Shown piece by piece: positions 28,001-35,242 of a stretch of 39,725 nt of DNA. The stretch's first letter is position 1. Each line of letters starts with the position of its first letter. The stretch is from a virus: the IMG/VR virus record IMGVR_UViG_3300017987_000181, positions 1-39,725 of that record; one strand, 5' to 3'. The notes beneath the pieces were generated by a model that was not told the origin of the DNA, ran no database searches, and was given only the letters and a program-made list of their open reading frames with translations. The translations under genes were made by a program, and so were the position numbers.

Positions 28001-29012
28001 AAAATATAACTGTGATGAAACCGGCCAAGAAATAAGCTGCGACTATTACTGTAAGGGAGTTCAAAGTGGCTCAAGAAGCGTGACCCAAACTATTATGAGC
28101 GGGTTTAAAAATTTCTCCAACCATAGAACGGCTCTTCCTGGAATGTGCTCTGGAGATGGAAAAGAAGTAAGAGACTACTTGACAAGCACGGGTCAAATGA
28201 GTTTTGGTGGCACCACAACATTTGACGTTAAGGTAAATAAGACAACAGGTGAAGTAAAAGTTAAGCTAAAACTTTTCCCTGAAACATTCAAAGAACTTTA
28301 TGATAATGTTCAAGATGCATATGCCACAACAGCGTTTCAAGATGCACTAGTGGCAAAATATGGCTACCATAAAGCTGTTGAAATTTTCACACAGAACAAG
28401 TATTCTACTCAAGTAATGCCTGATGGTGCGATTGTTTATATGTATAATGGAGACATAATCTACAGAGATACAAGCTTAATTTGGATGGGGGCTATGTGGA
28501 ATGTTAAAGAGTACTACGATTACTACGGCTCTCCAAGAACTGATCCAATGATATCTGAGTTGCAGGCCACAGAAACTACTTACTATATTAAGAACCCACA
28601 AGACCCAGAGTCAGAATGGAAGTACAGCATGACTCCTGGCCCAAATTACAGAGAAGCGGTTGATTATGAGAATCAATTATATTATGTCTGGAACCCACAT
28701 GACCCAGTTGATCAATGGGTTGTTCATTCAAGCCCCCCTCCTGGAACAAGTGATCACTATTATGATGTGTCTGGAAGCAGGCTTCTTACGAAAGATAACA
28801 ACTCGTCAGCTTTTATGGGCGAGGTCACTAGTGAGCTTGGTGAAGGAGCAGTGAGTAATGTATATGTGTCATCAAGTCACCCAATTCAATATGCAATTGT
28901 CGAGATGCCAGTTGATATAAATAGTAAAGTGTTCAAAGACCCAAGAACATCTTTTTCCGTTGGTGTGGGTTTAACAGATTTAGTAATCCCAACAAGTCCC
29001 TATCAATACTAA
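25005..29012 (+). CDS. Tail hub-like protein, paralogue B, with Cys-rich C-terminal half
   Basis: The product is 1335 residues from ATG 25005, preferred over GTG 24999 because AAAGGA (24991-24996) is then at normal spacing and the start overlaps the previous stop as TAATG. Residues 1-740 are paralogous to the 21248-24220 protein: FWPLIFGTVSG, GGIFQGYFSGNTFTIQGRVHP, LVPGVVFRVLGYK, VDVIEWIINLYTDLNIDEESF and IKDIAYQSRCALNIWDNTFYIHYL. A 12-bp DNA repeat then gives an Asp-rich RDYDRDYDWDRY run. A section around residues 885-1050 has about 25 cysteines. The C-terminal ~280 residues are a separate unrecognised module. A central tail spike or host-contact protein is likely. Confidence 0.62.
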   Translation: MRPLSSDFERYISKKQALDVSYAFDIHWDDGVTSYSDSDFVSEIRVDWVENDIIPGGSFSCDISLNLEPDFFRDRKIIGARVDLYLKVKDQREFIGTGKISSPIEYRNKVLNFTVFSQYDDHIIDPSAVDIFPEIKNSKLDKFWPLIFGTVSGSPCVKLSSSIIGILESDEAIADYTLEPRMEQVKEIACPYVQTRAYGEGTMASLDVACLEARENEYCKLEYSLQEQKSQEHKSFEVTNGQNFPQNTPYEINIEGGIFQGYFSGNTFTIQGRVHPLKNYLGEVQSKELPPVEVQFVDPFDLEKGCEVEVPQAYTYYGTEYQKANKLISDIYDFCQDSNDCWMTETKNSYLLNLDTGKPNYNYVLPKVTDDLEALGVYYQLVESVNHHNLITQILAADRTVTEYYNMKIAGRFTAPAGSSFSLAGAGPIFLASLVPGVVFRVLGYKKSTCSHPGKLVEIPDSNYEIREVDYGDFTGVEIHFNKPLEQISECLGDEVCVDFESDVGPNPVDVIEWIINLYTDLNIDEESFAYVKSKLEKYPIGFTLQEKISAFQLIKDIAYQSRCALNIWDNTFYIHYLSEKPSSCLTIDSSKIYQGYNITTSDVVSTKEIVTWKNTYAPRKDTDPKENKFFIEQNVDEYGLIPHESKYSCLNLKNNVQKSATFWFIRDSNAWKFVTFKGPLSLLKLNIYDGVYFEPLDVICVVTNISVEVDGITLTLWTPIRFGENEEYYWAWPANKSENKIFDLNYTPLLVPPSTHPFFISGNYARDYDRDYDWDRYPSDRGDSIQEWKFFFYDFDDVDCWIGGEGYWEGDETDPDGYDYEDNPFDIPHGGYNDGGGDTNDEELVDSGNNVFGRPYVPYVDDQQAQYRRPEDDIEDREQELEQSGDCWFWHYVFKVTCDYPYCFQKGPCEKQNCLCGPMCCIYSDDLICEVEMFSDCQTNMSQWLSNHYNSGALAAKCKGQQAILDVQPTPSESTQSCCDLPHMMWKTTDTCTSLSGQKYNCDETGQEISCDYYCKGVQSGSRSVTQTIMSGFKNFSNHRTALPGMCSGDGKEVRDYLTSTGQMSFGGTTTFDVKVNKTTGEVKVKLKLFPETFKELYDNVQDAYATTAFQDALVAKYGYHKAVEIFTQNKYSTQVMPDGAIVYMYNGDIIYRDTSLIWMGAMWNVKEYYDYYGSPRTDPMISELQATETTYYIKNPQDPESEWKYSMTPGPNYREAVDYENQLYYVWNPHDPVDQWVVHSSPPPGTSDHYYDVSGSRLLTKDNNSSAFMGEVTSELGEGAVSNVYVSSSHPIQYAIVEMPVDINSKVFKDPRTSFSVGVGLTDLVIPTSPYQY
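27303..27338 (+). repeat. 12-bp tandem repeat in hub gene B
   Basis: CGGGATTATGAT is present twice in a row (27303-27314 and 27315-27326), followed by a degenerate third unit. It encodes RDYD RDYD WDRY just before a YPSD-x-GD motif shared with hub paralogue A, so the repeat was added at the edge of a conserved segment. Confidence 0.8.
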
Positions 29013-29557
29013 TGTTTGACCTTTTATCCCAAATTTTTCAGGCTGTTTTATCGGTAATTCCTCGGTTACTAATTGTTAGGGCTACTCATAGGGGAATTAA
29101 GTGGCGTAGAGGCCATACAGCGGTCGAGATGGCCCCAGGACTGCATGTATACTGGCCATTGGTATCAGAAGTCGAAATGGTTGTTGTGGCCCGCCAGACG
29201 GTAAATCCGTCCTCTCAGTCACTACTTACTTTGGATCATAAGCAAGTAACTGTTAGTGGGGTAGTAGTCTATAGAATAAATAACGCAGTTCTAGCTTATG
29301 GTGAAAAGAACTGGGATGTCGACACAACTATTGGAGATATAACGCAAGCGGCCATCGTAAGAATTGTTTCAAAATGGCCTTTAGAATATTTACTAAAAAA
29401 CCTCTGCGATGCGGTCGAAAAGGAACTCACGGAAGAGTGCCGAAAAGAATTGCGGCCCTTTGGACTATTAGTCCAAAGAGCCGCTTTTACTGACTTCACT
29501 ACCTGCAAAATGTTGAAAATATTTACAGAAGGTGGTTTCTCAGTGGGGGAAGATTAA
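29012..29557 (+). CDS. SPFH/band-7 domain membrane-associated protein
   Basis: The 181-residue product resembles the SPFH (stomatin/prohibitin/flotillin/HflK-C) domain. A hydrophobic N-terminus (1-22) is followed by RGIKWRRGHTAVEMAPGLHVYWPLV, a VVARQTVNPSSQSLLTLDHKQVTVSGVVVYRI strand series and a D-x-T-I-G-D-ITQAAI...KWPLEYLLKNL...EKELTEECRKELRPFGLLVQRAAFTDF helix-strand end. Typical band-7 proteins have this G-x-H-x-x-W-P and D-x-V-x-V-x-x-x-V-x-Y pattern. It lacks the long C-terminal coiled coil of cellular forms. Such proteins form rings or rafts on membranes; host versions control the FtsH protease. It is the last gene of the plus-strand virion block and ends convergently with a minus-strand gene. 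Confidence 0.72.
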   Translation: MFDLLSQIFQAVLSVIPRLLIVRATHRGIKWRRGHTAVEMAPGLHVYWPLVSEVEMVVVARQTVNPSSQSLLTLDHKQVTVSGVVVYRINNAVLAYGEKNWDVDTTIGDITQAAIVRIVSKWPLEYLLKNLCDAVEKELTEECRKELRPFGLLVQRAAFTDFTTCKMLKIFTEGGFSVGED

Positions 29558-30030
29558 GCTTTAGGTAGAGCAAGAATATACTTACTATTGTGATTTTTGT
29601 CGCCGGAAACAAGAACCGAGTTTCCAACAGTTCTAATTTTCAATGCTGTTGGAAAATTCCTAGCACAAGGCTCAGATGTTATAATTTCTGCTGACTCAAT
29701 ATCAAACGTAGCGATACCAAGTTCCTTAACGTGCCAACTTACAAACTCCAAAAGATCGGTTGGGCACTTATCAATAGACTCAACGAGCTTGTCTACATTA
29801 TTTAAAAAGACACCAATTACAACCTCGTCACCAAATAATCTGCTCTTCTTAATTCGCAATGGAGTTGAGAATAGGCGCAGAAACAAGTAATAATATTGTG
29901 ACTGGCTAAGGTTAGGGACTTTATTAGTTATTTCATAAGCTGAATAAGTTGACAGATAGGTACTAGCACCTTCATAAGTTACACCAGCTTCTTTTACAAA
30001 ATTTTTGCTTAAATACTCACGTAAATTCAT
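29554..30030 (-). CDS. Unrecognised protein, 158 aa (last minus-strand gene)
   Basis: I do not recognise this product. It is a mixed alpha/beta, soluble-looking protein with a Tyr/Ser-rich N-terminal helix region (residues 15-55) and a strand-rich C-terminus (EIITSEPCARNFPTALKIRTVGNSVLVSGDKN). No membrane segment, metal motif or nucleotide-binding motif is evident. Its stop overlaps the stop of the SPFH gene (convergent, 3 bases). Its start is 12 bases from the divergent plus-strand gene at 30043. It is probably part of the minus-strand operon, though the plus-strand 30043 gene breaks the spacing pattern. Confidence 0.6.
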   Translation of the reverse strand: MNLREYLSKNFVKEAGVTYEGASTYLSTYSAYEITNKVPNLSQSQYYYLFLRLFSTPLRIKKSRLFGDEVVIGVFLNNVDKLVESIDKCPTDLLEFVSWHVKELGIATFDIESAEIITSEPCARNFPTALKIRTVGNSVLVSGDKNHNSKYILALPKA

Positions 30031-30042
30031 AGGAGAACTCTC

Positions 30043-30309
30043 ATGGCTAAAAAATGTTGTGGTAAAAAATTAGGGATTGACTATTCAGGAATCAACCGTA
30101 TTCCTTACTTTGCAAAACGGAAAGATAGAGATGCATGGCTGAGAAGTCAGAAGGTCAAGGCTCGACAAGTTCAAGAGGAAGAGAAAGTCGAATCGCCGGA
30201 ACCTGAAGAGGTAGATCAAATTGATCAATCCATCGAGAATCAGAGAGAGTATCTTGAAGTTGAACCCCAAGAGGAAGAGACCGAGCATCCTGAAGCTCCT
30301 GAAGATTAA
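30043..30309 (+). CDS. Small acidic-tailed protein on opposite strand, 88 aa
   Basis: The 88-residue product has a basic N-terminal half (MAKKCCGKK...FAKRKDRDAWLRSQKVKARQ) and an acidic tail rich in Glu and Pro (residues 45-88). It has a good TAGGAG (30029-30034) before ATG 30043. It overlaps the distal 155 bases of the minus-strand gene 30155-30634 and sits between two minus-strand genes. No promoter is visible just upstream, so it may be read by transcripts leaving the virion block and running antisense across 29554-30030. Basic head plus acidic tail could bind nucleic acid or a partner protein; no function is assigned. Confidence 0.6.
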   Translation: MAKKCCGKKLGIDYSGINRIPYFAKRKDRDAWLRSQKVKARQVQEEEKVESPEPEEVDQIDQSIENQREYLEVEPQEEETEHPEAPED

Positions 30310-30634
30310 CAATATCACATTTATATGGAAAGGATAGCACCTCATATAAGTAATAATCAAAAGAAATATGTTCGGGATGGCGATTTAGAGCCGCAATAGA
30401 TTTTAATGTTACGGACTTTAAAAATACTTGGTCGTCATAGAGAAATGTTTTACTTTCTAGATTTGAATCCTGAAAAATTCCTTCACGAAATAAAACTCTA
30501 GCATATGCGTATGCGTCTAATACATTGTCGAATATAGACTGGTAAAGTCTAACAAAATTATAACATTGCATCTCTGGAGTTGCGGCCCAGATGATGTTTT
30601 TTCGTATATCTTTACTCAGTATTCGTTTAAGCAT
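30155..30634 (-). CDS. Unrecognised protein, 159 aa
   Basis: I do not recognise this product. The N-terminal two thirds look like a well-formed soluble helical protein (NFVRLYQSIFDNVLDAYAYARVLFREGIF). The section ISFDYYLYEVLSFPYKCDIVNLQ continues the pattern. The last ~50 residues are encoded across the plus-strand gene 30043-30309 and are Leu/Asp/Pro-rich (SLPLGVQLQDTLSDSRW). This tail could be constrained by the other strand or be a poorly conserved read-on. The start overlaps the end of the next upstream operon gene by 19 bases. Confidence 0.6.
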   Translation of the reverse strand: MLKRILSKDIRKNIIWAATPEMQCYNFVRLYQSIFDNVLDAYAYARVLFREGIFQDSNLESKTFLYDDQVFLKSVTLKSIAALNRHPEHISFDYYLYEVLSFPYKCDIVNLQELQDARSLPLGVQLQDTLSDSRWIDQFDLPLQVPAIRLSLPLELVEP

Positions 30635-31107
30635 GCTGGTCTCGTTTCAAATGTTACTCGTATATCTTTTCCAGTTGTTTTAAACCTTACTTTATTCTCC
30701 CTTACGGAAAACTTAGTGCAAGTAAGGGCGTCTAAAGTTACGTCATAAGGCATCCAACGGCTTTTTACTTCTTGGAGATTTATATCGTTAAATAAAAAGA
30801 GAGCGTCTTTATATCTTTTATCATACAGAGAAAGAGCACAGCTTAGAAGCTTTGACCCTTTACACTTGCAGAGTTCTTTTAACTTTTCTTTAAAACCGTC
30901 AGAATACTCTAAAATAAAATCTTCACCCCGTCCTTTTTTTATCTCACAGTTATACTTCTGCATTAAAAGATATAAACAAAAAGCTTCAACATCTGATAGG
31001 CCAACAAGTTGTTTAACTCTTGCAAGTATCGTCAGATTACTGCTTCTTCTGCTTATATCTAGATGTTTTAAATCTGCCATCAAAATTTCAGCAGCATCTA
31101 TTAACAT
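30616..31107 (-). CDS. Unrecognised protein, 163 aa
   Basis: I do not recognise this product. The N-terminal half is helical and Leu/Cys-rich (LARVKQLVGLSDVEAFCLYLLMQKYNC...LKELCKCKGSKLLSCALSLYDKRYKDALFLF). The C-terminal third looks like beta strands (TCTKFSVRENKVRFKTTGKDIRVTFETRP). Five cysteines are scattered, with only one C-K-C pair. The gene overlaps the deaminase-like gene by 7 bases and the 159-aa gene by 19, so it is in the minus-strand operon. A nucleotide-pool or replication accessory role would be guessed only from neighbours. Confidence 0.6.
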   Translation of the reverse strand: MLIDAAEILMADLKHLDISRRSSNLTILARVKQLVGLSDVEAFCLYLLMQKYNCEIKKGRGEDFILEYSDGFKEKLKELCKCKGSKLLSCALSLYDKRYKDALFLFNDINLQEVKSRWMPYDVTLDALTCTKFSVRENKVRFKTTGKDIRVTFETRPACLNEY

Positions 31108-31475
31108 AGTTCCAAAACCTCAAAACCATTCTCTGTTGTATAATAAACTCTCTCAACACCATGATCCTCTAGCATTTTTTGACATTGCGGACAAGGTTTA
31201 GATAGGCCAACATTCCCATTTTTCTTAATCCTGACATTCACTACTTTACACTTGTCAAGAGAATCTCTGGCTTTAATCAGAGCGTCAAGTTCACTATGAA
31301 TGCAGTTAAACAAATGCCCATATTTTTTAGCTAAAGGGTGTGTCTTCTTAACCTTATTGTATCCCCAGGAAACAATTCTTGACCCGTCCATTATATAAGT
31401 AAAATGACACTGATTTGCAGAATACTTACAGGGCAACTCAACATGCTCGCGGGCGTGTTTAATCAAATTAGTCAA
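31101..31475 (-). CDS. Cytidine deaminase-fold enzyme (dCMP/nucleoside deaminase-like)
   Basis: The 124-residue product carries zinc-dependent deaminase motifs: H-S-E (H60, E62) in NCIHSELDALIKA, and P-C-P-Q-C (C95, C98) in LSKPCPQCQKMLEDHGVERVYYTT. H60, C95 and C98 would bind zinc and E62 would act as proton shuttle. The V-x-Y-x-T end after the second motif is usual for the fold. Size and family give a free nucleotide or nucleoside deaminase (for example dCMP to dUMP for dTMP supply), but single-stranded DNA or other substrates are not excluded. The start is TTG, overlapping the exonuclease stop (TTGA). It belongs to the replication operon. Confidence 0.75.
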   Translation of the reverse strand: MTNLIKHAREHVELPCKYSANQCHFTYIMDGSRIVSWGYNKVKKTHPLAKKYGHLFNCIHSELDALIKARDSLDKCKVVNVRIKKNGNVGLSKPCPQCQKMLEDHGVERVYYTTENGFEVLELC

Positions 31476-32116
31476 TTCAACAAATGCCTTAAAAAATTAA
31501 GTTCTAGTGGGTATACTTTAGAGGCAGCAAGAGCATCTTCCAAAGCATCATGTGACTCAGGGCTATATGTCACACCAAAAAAACTGCAAAGTGATTTTAG
31601 GTTGTATGCGTTGAAAGGTATCCTACTACCTCCCATTGCATGTAAATCAGCTATGATTAAAGCAAGCTCCATTGTATCTCTATAGTGTGGGGCAAAAATC
31701 TCTCCAAACAAATCTGGACCCAACCAACTATTTAGGAAACTATAATCAAAAGGCCAATTTTGCGCTAGCGGCAATAAACGCCTACTGCTACTCAGTTTCA
31801 ACGAATTATACCAGTCGATCAACAAGTCATGGCATTTCTCTTGAGAGACGCCAAATCTTTTCAGGTTCTCCAAGTCCATTCCGTTCACTTGAAGTGCTTT
31901 TCTAGTGGCCCTTTCAGGGTAGTCCGGTTTGAGGTACACATAGAAAGGTAGGATGTTTTCATACGGCTTGAAATTTTCATCTAATGGTTGAATAGCTAAC
32001 TGAAGAATCTCATGGTATCCAGCTTCAGTTCCAGATGTCTCACAGTCAATAGCACACAATAAATTGCTGCTAGCTGATCTTATACCATGGTAGTTTATAA
32101 TTTCAGGAAACTTCAT
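31472..32116 (-). CDS. DnaQ-like DEDDh 3'-5' exonuclease
   Basis: The 214-residue product has the motifs of DEDDh exonucleases (RNase T/DnaQ fold). ExoI is IDCETSGT (D24, E26), ExoII is the NWPFDYSFL region (D124), and ExoIII is SHDALEDAL (H189, D194). The two-metal active site residues are thus all present. The sequence also has a Q-V-N-G-M helix start (QVNGMD) seen in this family. A proofreading or nucleotide-recycling exonuclease acting with the primase-helicase and a polymerase elsewhere is likely. A separate polymerase is not in the window. It overlaps both neighbours (14 and 3 bases). Confidence 0.85.
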   Translation of the reverse strand: MKFPEIINYHGIRSASSNLLCAIDCETSGTEAGYHEILQLAIQPLDENFKPYENILPFYVYLKPDYPERATRKALQVNGMDLENLKRFGVSQEKCHDLLIDWYNSLKLSSSRRLLPLAQNWPFDYSFLNSWLGPDLFGEIFAPHYRDTMELALIIADLHAMGGSRIPFNAYNLKSLCSFFGVTYSPESHDALEDALAASKVYPLELNFLRHLLN

Positions 32117-32495
32117 TATCTAACTCCAATTCAGACACGCTGATAAACTTAGCAAAAGGTAGATCAGCTAACTCAGGAGGAAGCGTACCTTTATTCACTC
32201 TAATAGCTGTTGTCAATAGACAAAGAATATTCCAAGCTGCCATAGCTAGATGTGGTTCATCTACCCAACCTAATTGAAATTTGACCAAATGACGTATTCC
32301 TGAATCTAAGAACGCGGAGTAATTTATACCTTTCTCCCAGTTTCTGGCTGAATATTTATTAGCGCCCTTTTCGAAAACCTTTGAAAGTTCCCACAAAGAA
32401 TCCCAAGGTAGTAAGTCGAAACGACCTTTACCCTCTTGTGCGTCTCGCACAGCTCCATTTGTGAATTCACGTCGTGTTCCTGAATCTTTTAACAT
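32103..32495 (-). CDS. dATP/dGTP diphosphohydrolase-like protein (DUF5664 family, MazZ-related)
   Basis: The 130-residue product matches the family once called DUF5664, now dATP/dGTP diphosphohydrolase N-terminal. It has GAVRDAQEGKGRFDLLPWDSLWELSKVFEKGANKYSARNWEKGI, then RHLVKFQLGWVDEP-HLAMAAWNILCLL. The helical pattern with E, H and D residues (for example R68-H69, D79-E80, H82) is that of MazG-like all-alpha nucleotide pyrophosphohydrolases. The best-known relative, MazZ of Z-genome phages, makes dGMP from dGTP for diaminopurine synthesis; many other phages carry the family without that pathway. The gene starts on the helicase stop (TAATG). It probably shapes the dNTP pool. Confidence 0.75.
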   Translation of the reverse strand: MLKDSGTRREFTNGAVRDAQEGKGRFDLLPWDSLWELSKVFEKGANKYSARNWEKGINYSAFLDSGIRHLVKFQLGWVDEPHLAMAAWNILCLLTTAIRVNKGTLPPELADLPFAKFISVSELELDNEVS

Positions 32496-35209
32496 TATTC
32501 CTCTTTCAAAATTAAACCTTTAATAGTTGCTGAATTGCCAGAGCCTTCAACAGCAATATGATTATTTAAAAGTTCTCGTTTCACCTTACTAGTAGACCAA
32601 GAACCCTCATGAACATCAGAAGGAGATTTCTCCATGAACTTAGTATAAAATGTACCAAAAGACGTGTATTTAGTTCTTTTTTCCAGACAGTTTTCACGAA
32701 CAAAAGTCATTAGTTCATTACTTAATGTCTCAATAACTTGACATTTACTCTGGGTCTTAACAACAGGTATCCTTAGCCTTCCTTCCATAGGAGGAAGACG
32801 CCGATGCGCTCGTTTTAATGTGACCATAAAATTCGGCGCCTCATCTCGTAACCTTTGATCACGCGTATTTGTGGGAATCTTTTCTCCTTCTATCGGTGGA
32901 ACCAATAAAGCTGTCACTCTGGTATCATCTTGATCAATAGGGCAAGCACTAACTTGATTGGCAACCTGAACAAAATGCAAATAGTTTTTGACAAAATATG
33001 GTGGTCGATACATGTGCCTTAGAGATAGATAAGGGCTAACTGTCCAGTCCTTGATCCTTTCATACGCTATATTCTGCTGTTGCTTTTTTCTTGACAAATC
33101 TATTTCCTCGATATATACTAAAACAGTTCCTTCTAGTTGCCCATTGAAAGAGCTTGTGTTGGTTAAGGGCCGCGACCCCTCTTCAACACCTCCCTGTATC
33201 AAAAGACGTATGGCTTCGTGAAAAGAAGATTTTCCTGTCTCTTGGTTGCCATGAAGAAATAGATACGGTAGTTTTTTGTCTGGTTCGAATAGCATACAAG
33301 CAGTCCAAGCTGTTAGATATTCTTTACCTGTATGGAGTCCCCAGCGACCATACCATGGTTGGTCTTTTAAAACTTCATCTAGCTCTTGACCACAATGCGA
33401 AAAAATCTTATCCCAAGTAGGATGGGTTGCTTGCTCACAATCATCCAAATTGGCTGGCTTAAAAACTAACTTTGGGGCACTCATATTCCACTGCTTAGCT
33501 CTGCTATACTCAGGTTGAAATGGTACACAAGTTATGAGCCATGGGTTTTTTATCAAATCACCACAAATAATCTTAGCGGTTTCTACAGACATTCCTGGAT
33601 ATTCAGACTGTAGAACTTTTACAACATCATTATCACCTCTAACTCTACAAAATCTATGTCCTTCTCCAGGAATATCTGAGCCAACCCACCATTGACCCTC
33701 TTGAGTTGAGTCTACTCCATAAATGGCCTGTTGTTTTGTGTGCCTAGCTATATGTTCCAAGCCTTCAACTTCAATAATTTGATCATCTTTGAGGAGAGCG
33801 TCGCGATCCTTTTTATTATCTTTATAGACACCAAATCTGTTGTGTTTGTATTTCAAAACCTTAGATTTGAAATGCCCTCTTGAGTATTCCTGAAATCCAC
33901 GATTTTTAATCGCTTCCTTATATTGTGAATCAACACAAATTTTCAGTGAATCAGAAGTGGTAGGAACCAATTCAATATAAAACTTGTCTACAAACTCCTT
34001 AATACTTTCATCTAGGAAATGGTCACAGCCCAGAAATTTAAGAGCATCGATAAGAGACTCAAAACAATCAGCGCAGAATCTCTCCTTCCTGGAACTATGT
34101 TTGGGTTGATGCTCTAAATTAAAGTGTAGAAAGGTCTCAACTGGGTCCATAGGACTGTTGAACATACAATAGCAGTTTTTGTTTTTAGATTCCTTCCATG
34201 GAAAATCTTCTTTAACATTGCCAAAACGAAAAACAGTGAACCCGCCATTATCCACTGGAAACATGAAACAATTCTGCTTTGTGTCCGCTCCGGTTGATTT
34301 TGTAGTGAAGGCCCCTACGAAATTATCCATACTCTTAGATAATTCTTGCAGCGCTTTTGTATGGGTTGTTATACGTTTTTCAGACTGGTCATATGCAAAA
34401 CTATAGCCGCTTTTAGAAAGAGCATTGGCAATTTTTGTATGCTCTTTACTGAGATTGGCAGAACCGAAATAAGAGGTTATGATTCTCTTTGTGGTGTACG
34501 GAGTTTTCACCACCTCAGCTTTTTCTTTCCAGCCGTCGACAAAATCTTCATCATATCGGAGTAAACGTGTTGCGGAGCTAAGATGTTGGTAGCTTTTATC
34601 TGTCATTCTTCTGGACCAAATCCAGAAAATGTTACCGCAGACATCAAGTTTAGCTATTAGATTATCGCCTATATCCTGCTTCAGCTTACTAAGAACATAA
34701 TGAGCTACTGTCTTGTGTTCAACTCTATTGGCAGACGGCGGTAAACTTTCAGGGTCAAAGCGAACATAATAATGAATACCTTTCCCACTAGTGGAAGAGA
34801 AAACATCTACATAATCACAGGCTGCGCCCTTTTCTATGAATTCATTAAGCTCTGAATCTGAGAGTCCTTCTGCGTGGTTTTCGACACTATCCAGATCAAA
34901 GCACACAAATTCGCTTGTGTGGTCTTCCCAATTCCACCCAGATGTCCCAATAGATTCAGCGTACTTAGAGAGATCAAATGTTTGAGTCTTAGGCTTCCAA
35001 GTAGGAGTAGTCTTTCCATTTTTAGGCCAACGAATATGCCACCAAGTGTCGCCATCTTTGGTGAATCCGCCAAAGTCAGTTTTCTCACCAGTATTACTTA
35101 GAACTTGAACCTGGGTTTCAAGTTCAGGGTGCCACCAGCTAACTAGAGTCTTATTCTGGTCAGCAGTATTTCTCAAAAAATTAGCAACAGCTTCGCGAAT
35201 TTTTAACAA
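32495..35209 (-). CDS. Primase-helicase (AEP-like primase + SF3/D5-type helicase)
   Basis: The product is 904 residues from TTG at 35209. The reading frame stays open upstream to 35317, but that part contains the promoter; AAGGAG lies 7 bases before the TTG. An N-terminal archaeo-eukaryotic primase-like region has FVCFDLDSVE (D105, D107) and SSTSGKGIHYYVRF (near 138-150). A Cys-rich stretch (FCADC) follows. The C-terminus is an ATPase: Walker A HGNQETGKSSF (near 654-661), Walker B VLVYIEEIDL (near 696), sensor VQVANQ, and Arg in DDTRVT (near 764), the SF3/D5 order. It would prime and unwind DNA in phage replication. It is the first gene of the minus-strand operon. Confidence 0.82.
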   Translation of the reverse strand: MLKIREAVANFLRNTADQNKTLVSWWHPELETQVQVLSNTGEKTDFGGFTKDGDTWWHIRWPKNGKTTPTWKPKTQTFDLSKYAESIGTSGWNWEDHTSEFVCFDLDSVENHAEGLSDSELNEFIEKGAACDYVDVFSSTSGKGIHYYVRFDPESLPPSANRVEHKTVAHYVLSKLKQDIGDNLIAKLDVCGNIFWIWSRRMTDKSYQHLSSATRLLRYDEDFVDGWKEKAEVVKTPYTTKRIITSYFGSANLSKEHTKIANALSKSGYSFAYDQSEKRITTHTKALQELSKSMDNFVGAFTTKSTGADTKQNCFMFPVDNGGFTVFRFGNVKEDFPWKESKNKNCYCMFNSPMDPVETFLHFNLEHQPKHSSRKERFCADCFESLIDALKFLGCDHFLDESIKEFVDKFYIELVPTTSDSLKICVDSQYKEAIKNRGFQEYSRGHFKSKVLKYKHNRFGVYKDNKKDRDALLKDDQIIEVEGLEHIARHTKQQAIYGVDSTQEGQWWVGSDIPGEGHRFCRVRGDNDVVKVLQSEYPGMSVETAKIICGDLIKNPWLITCVPFQPEYSRAKQWNMSAPKLVFKPANLDDCEQATHPTWDKIFSHCGQELDEVLKDQPWYGRWGLHTGKEYLTAWTACMLFEPDKKLPYLFLHGNQETGKSSFHEAIRLLIQGGVEEGSRPLTNTSSFNGQLEGTVLVYIEEIDLSRKKQQQNIAYERIKDWTVSPYLSLRHMYRPPYFVKNYLHFVQVANQVSACPIDQDDTRVTALLVPPIEGEKIPTNTRDQRLRDEAPNFMVTLKRAHRRLPPMEGRLRIPVVKTQSKCQVIETLSNELMTFVRENCLEKRTKYTSFGTFYTKFMEKSPSDVHEGSWSTSKVKRELLNNHIAVEGSGNSATIKGLILKEE

Positions 35210-35242
35210 AACATATCTCCTTAGTTTGCAAATAATACCACA

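Noticed and set aside
29597-29890. Plus-strand frame opposite the 158-aa minus gene
   Set aside because: Low-complexity Ser/Thr/Asn product with no ribosome binding site; the minus-strand frame fits the operon.
30085-30360. Minus-strand 91-codon hydrophobic frame opposite the 88-aa gene
   Set aside because: Leu/Ile/Phe-rich because it mirrors Glu/Lys codons; no ribosome binding site.
32103-32495. Claim that this is a Z-genome (diaminopurine) phage
   Set aside because: The MazZ-related family is widespread, and the diagnostic PurZ is not in the window; listed only as something to test.
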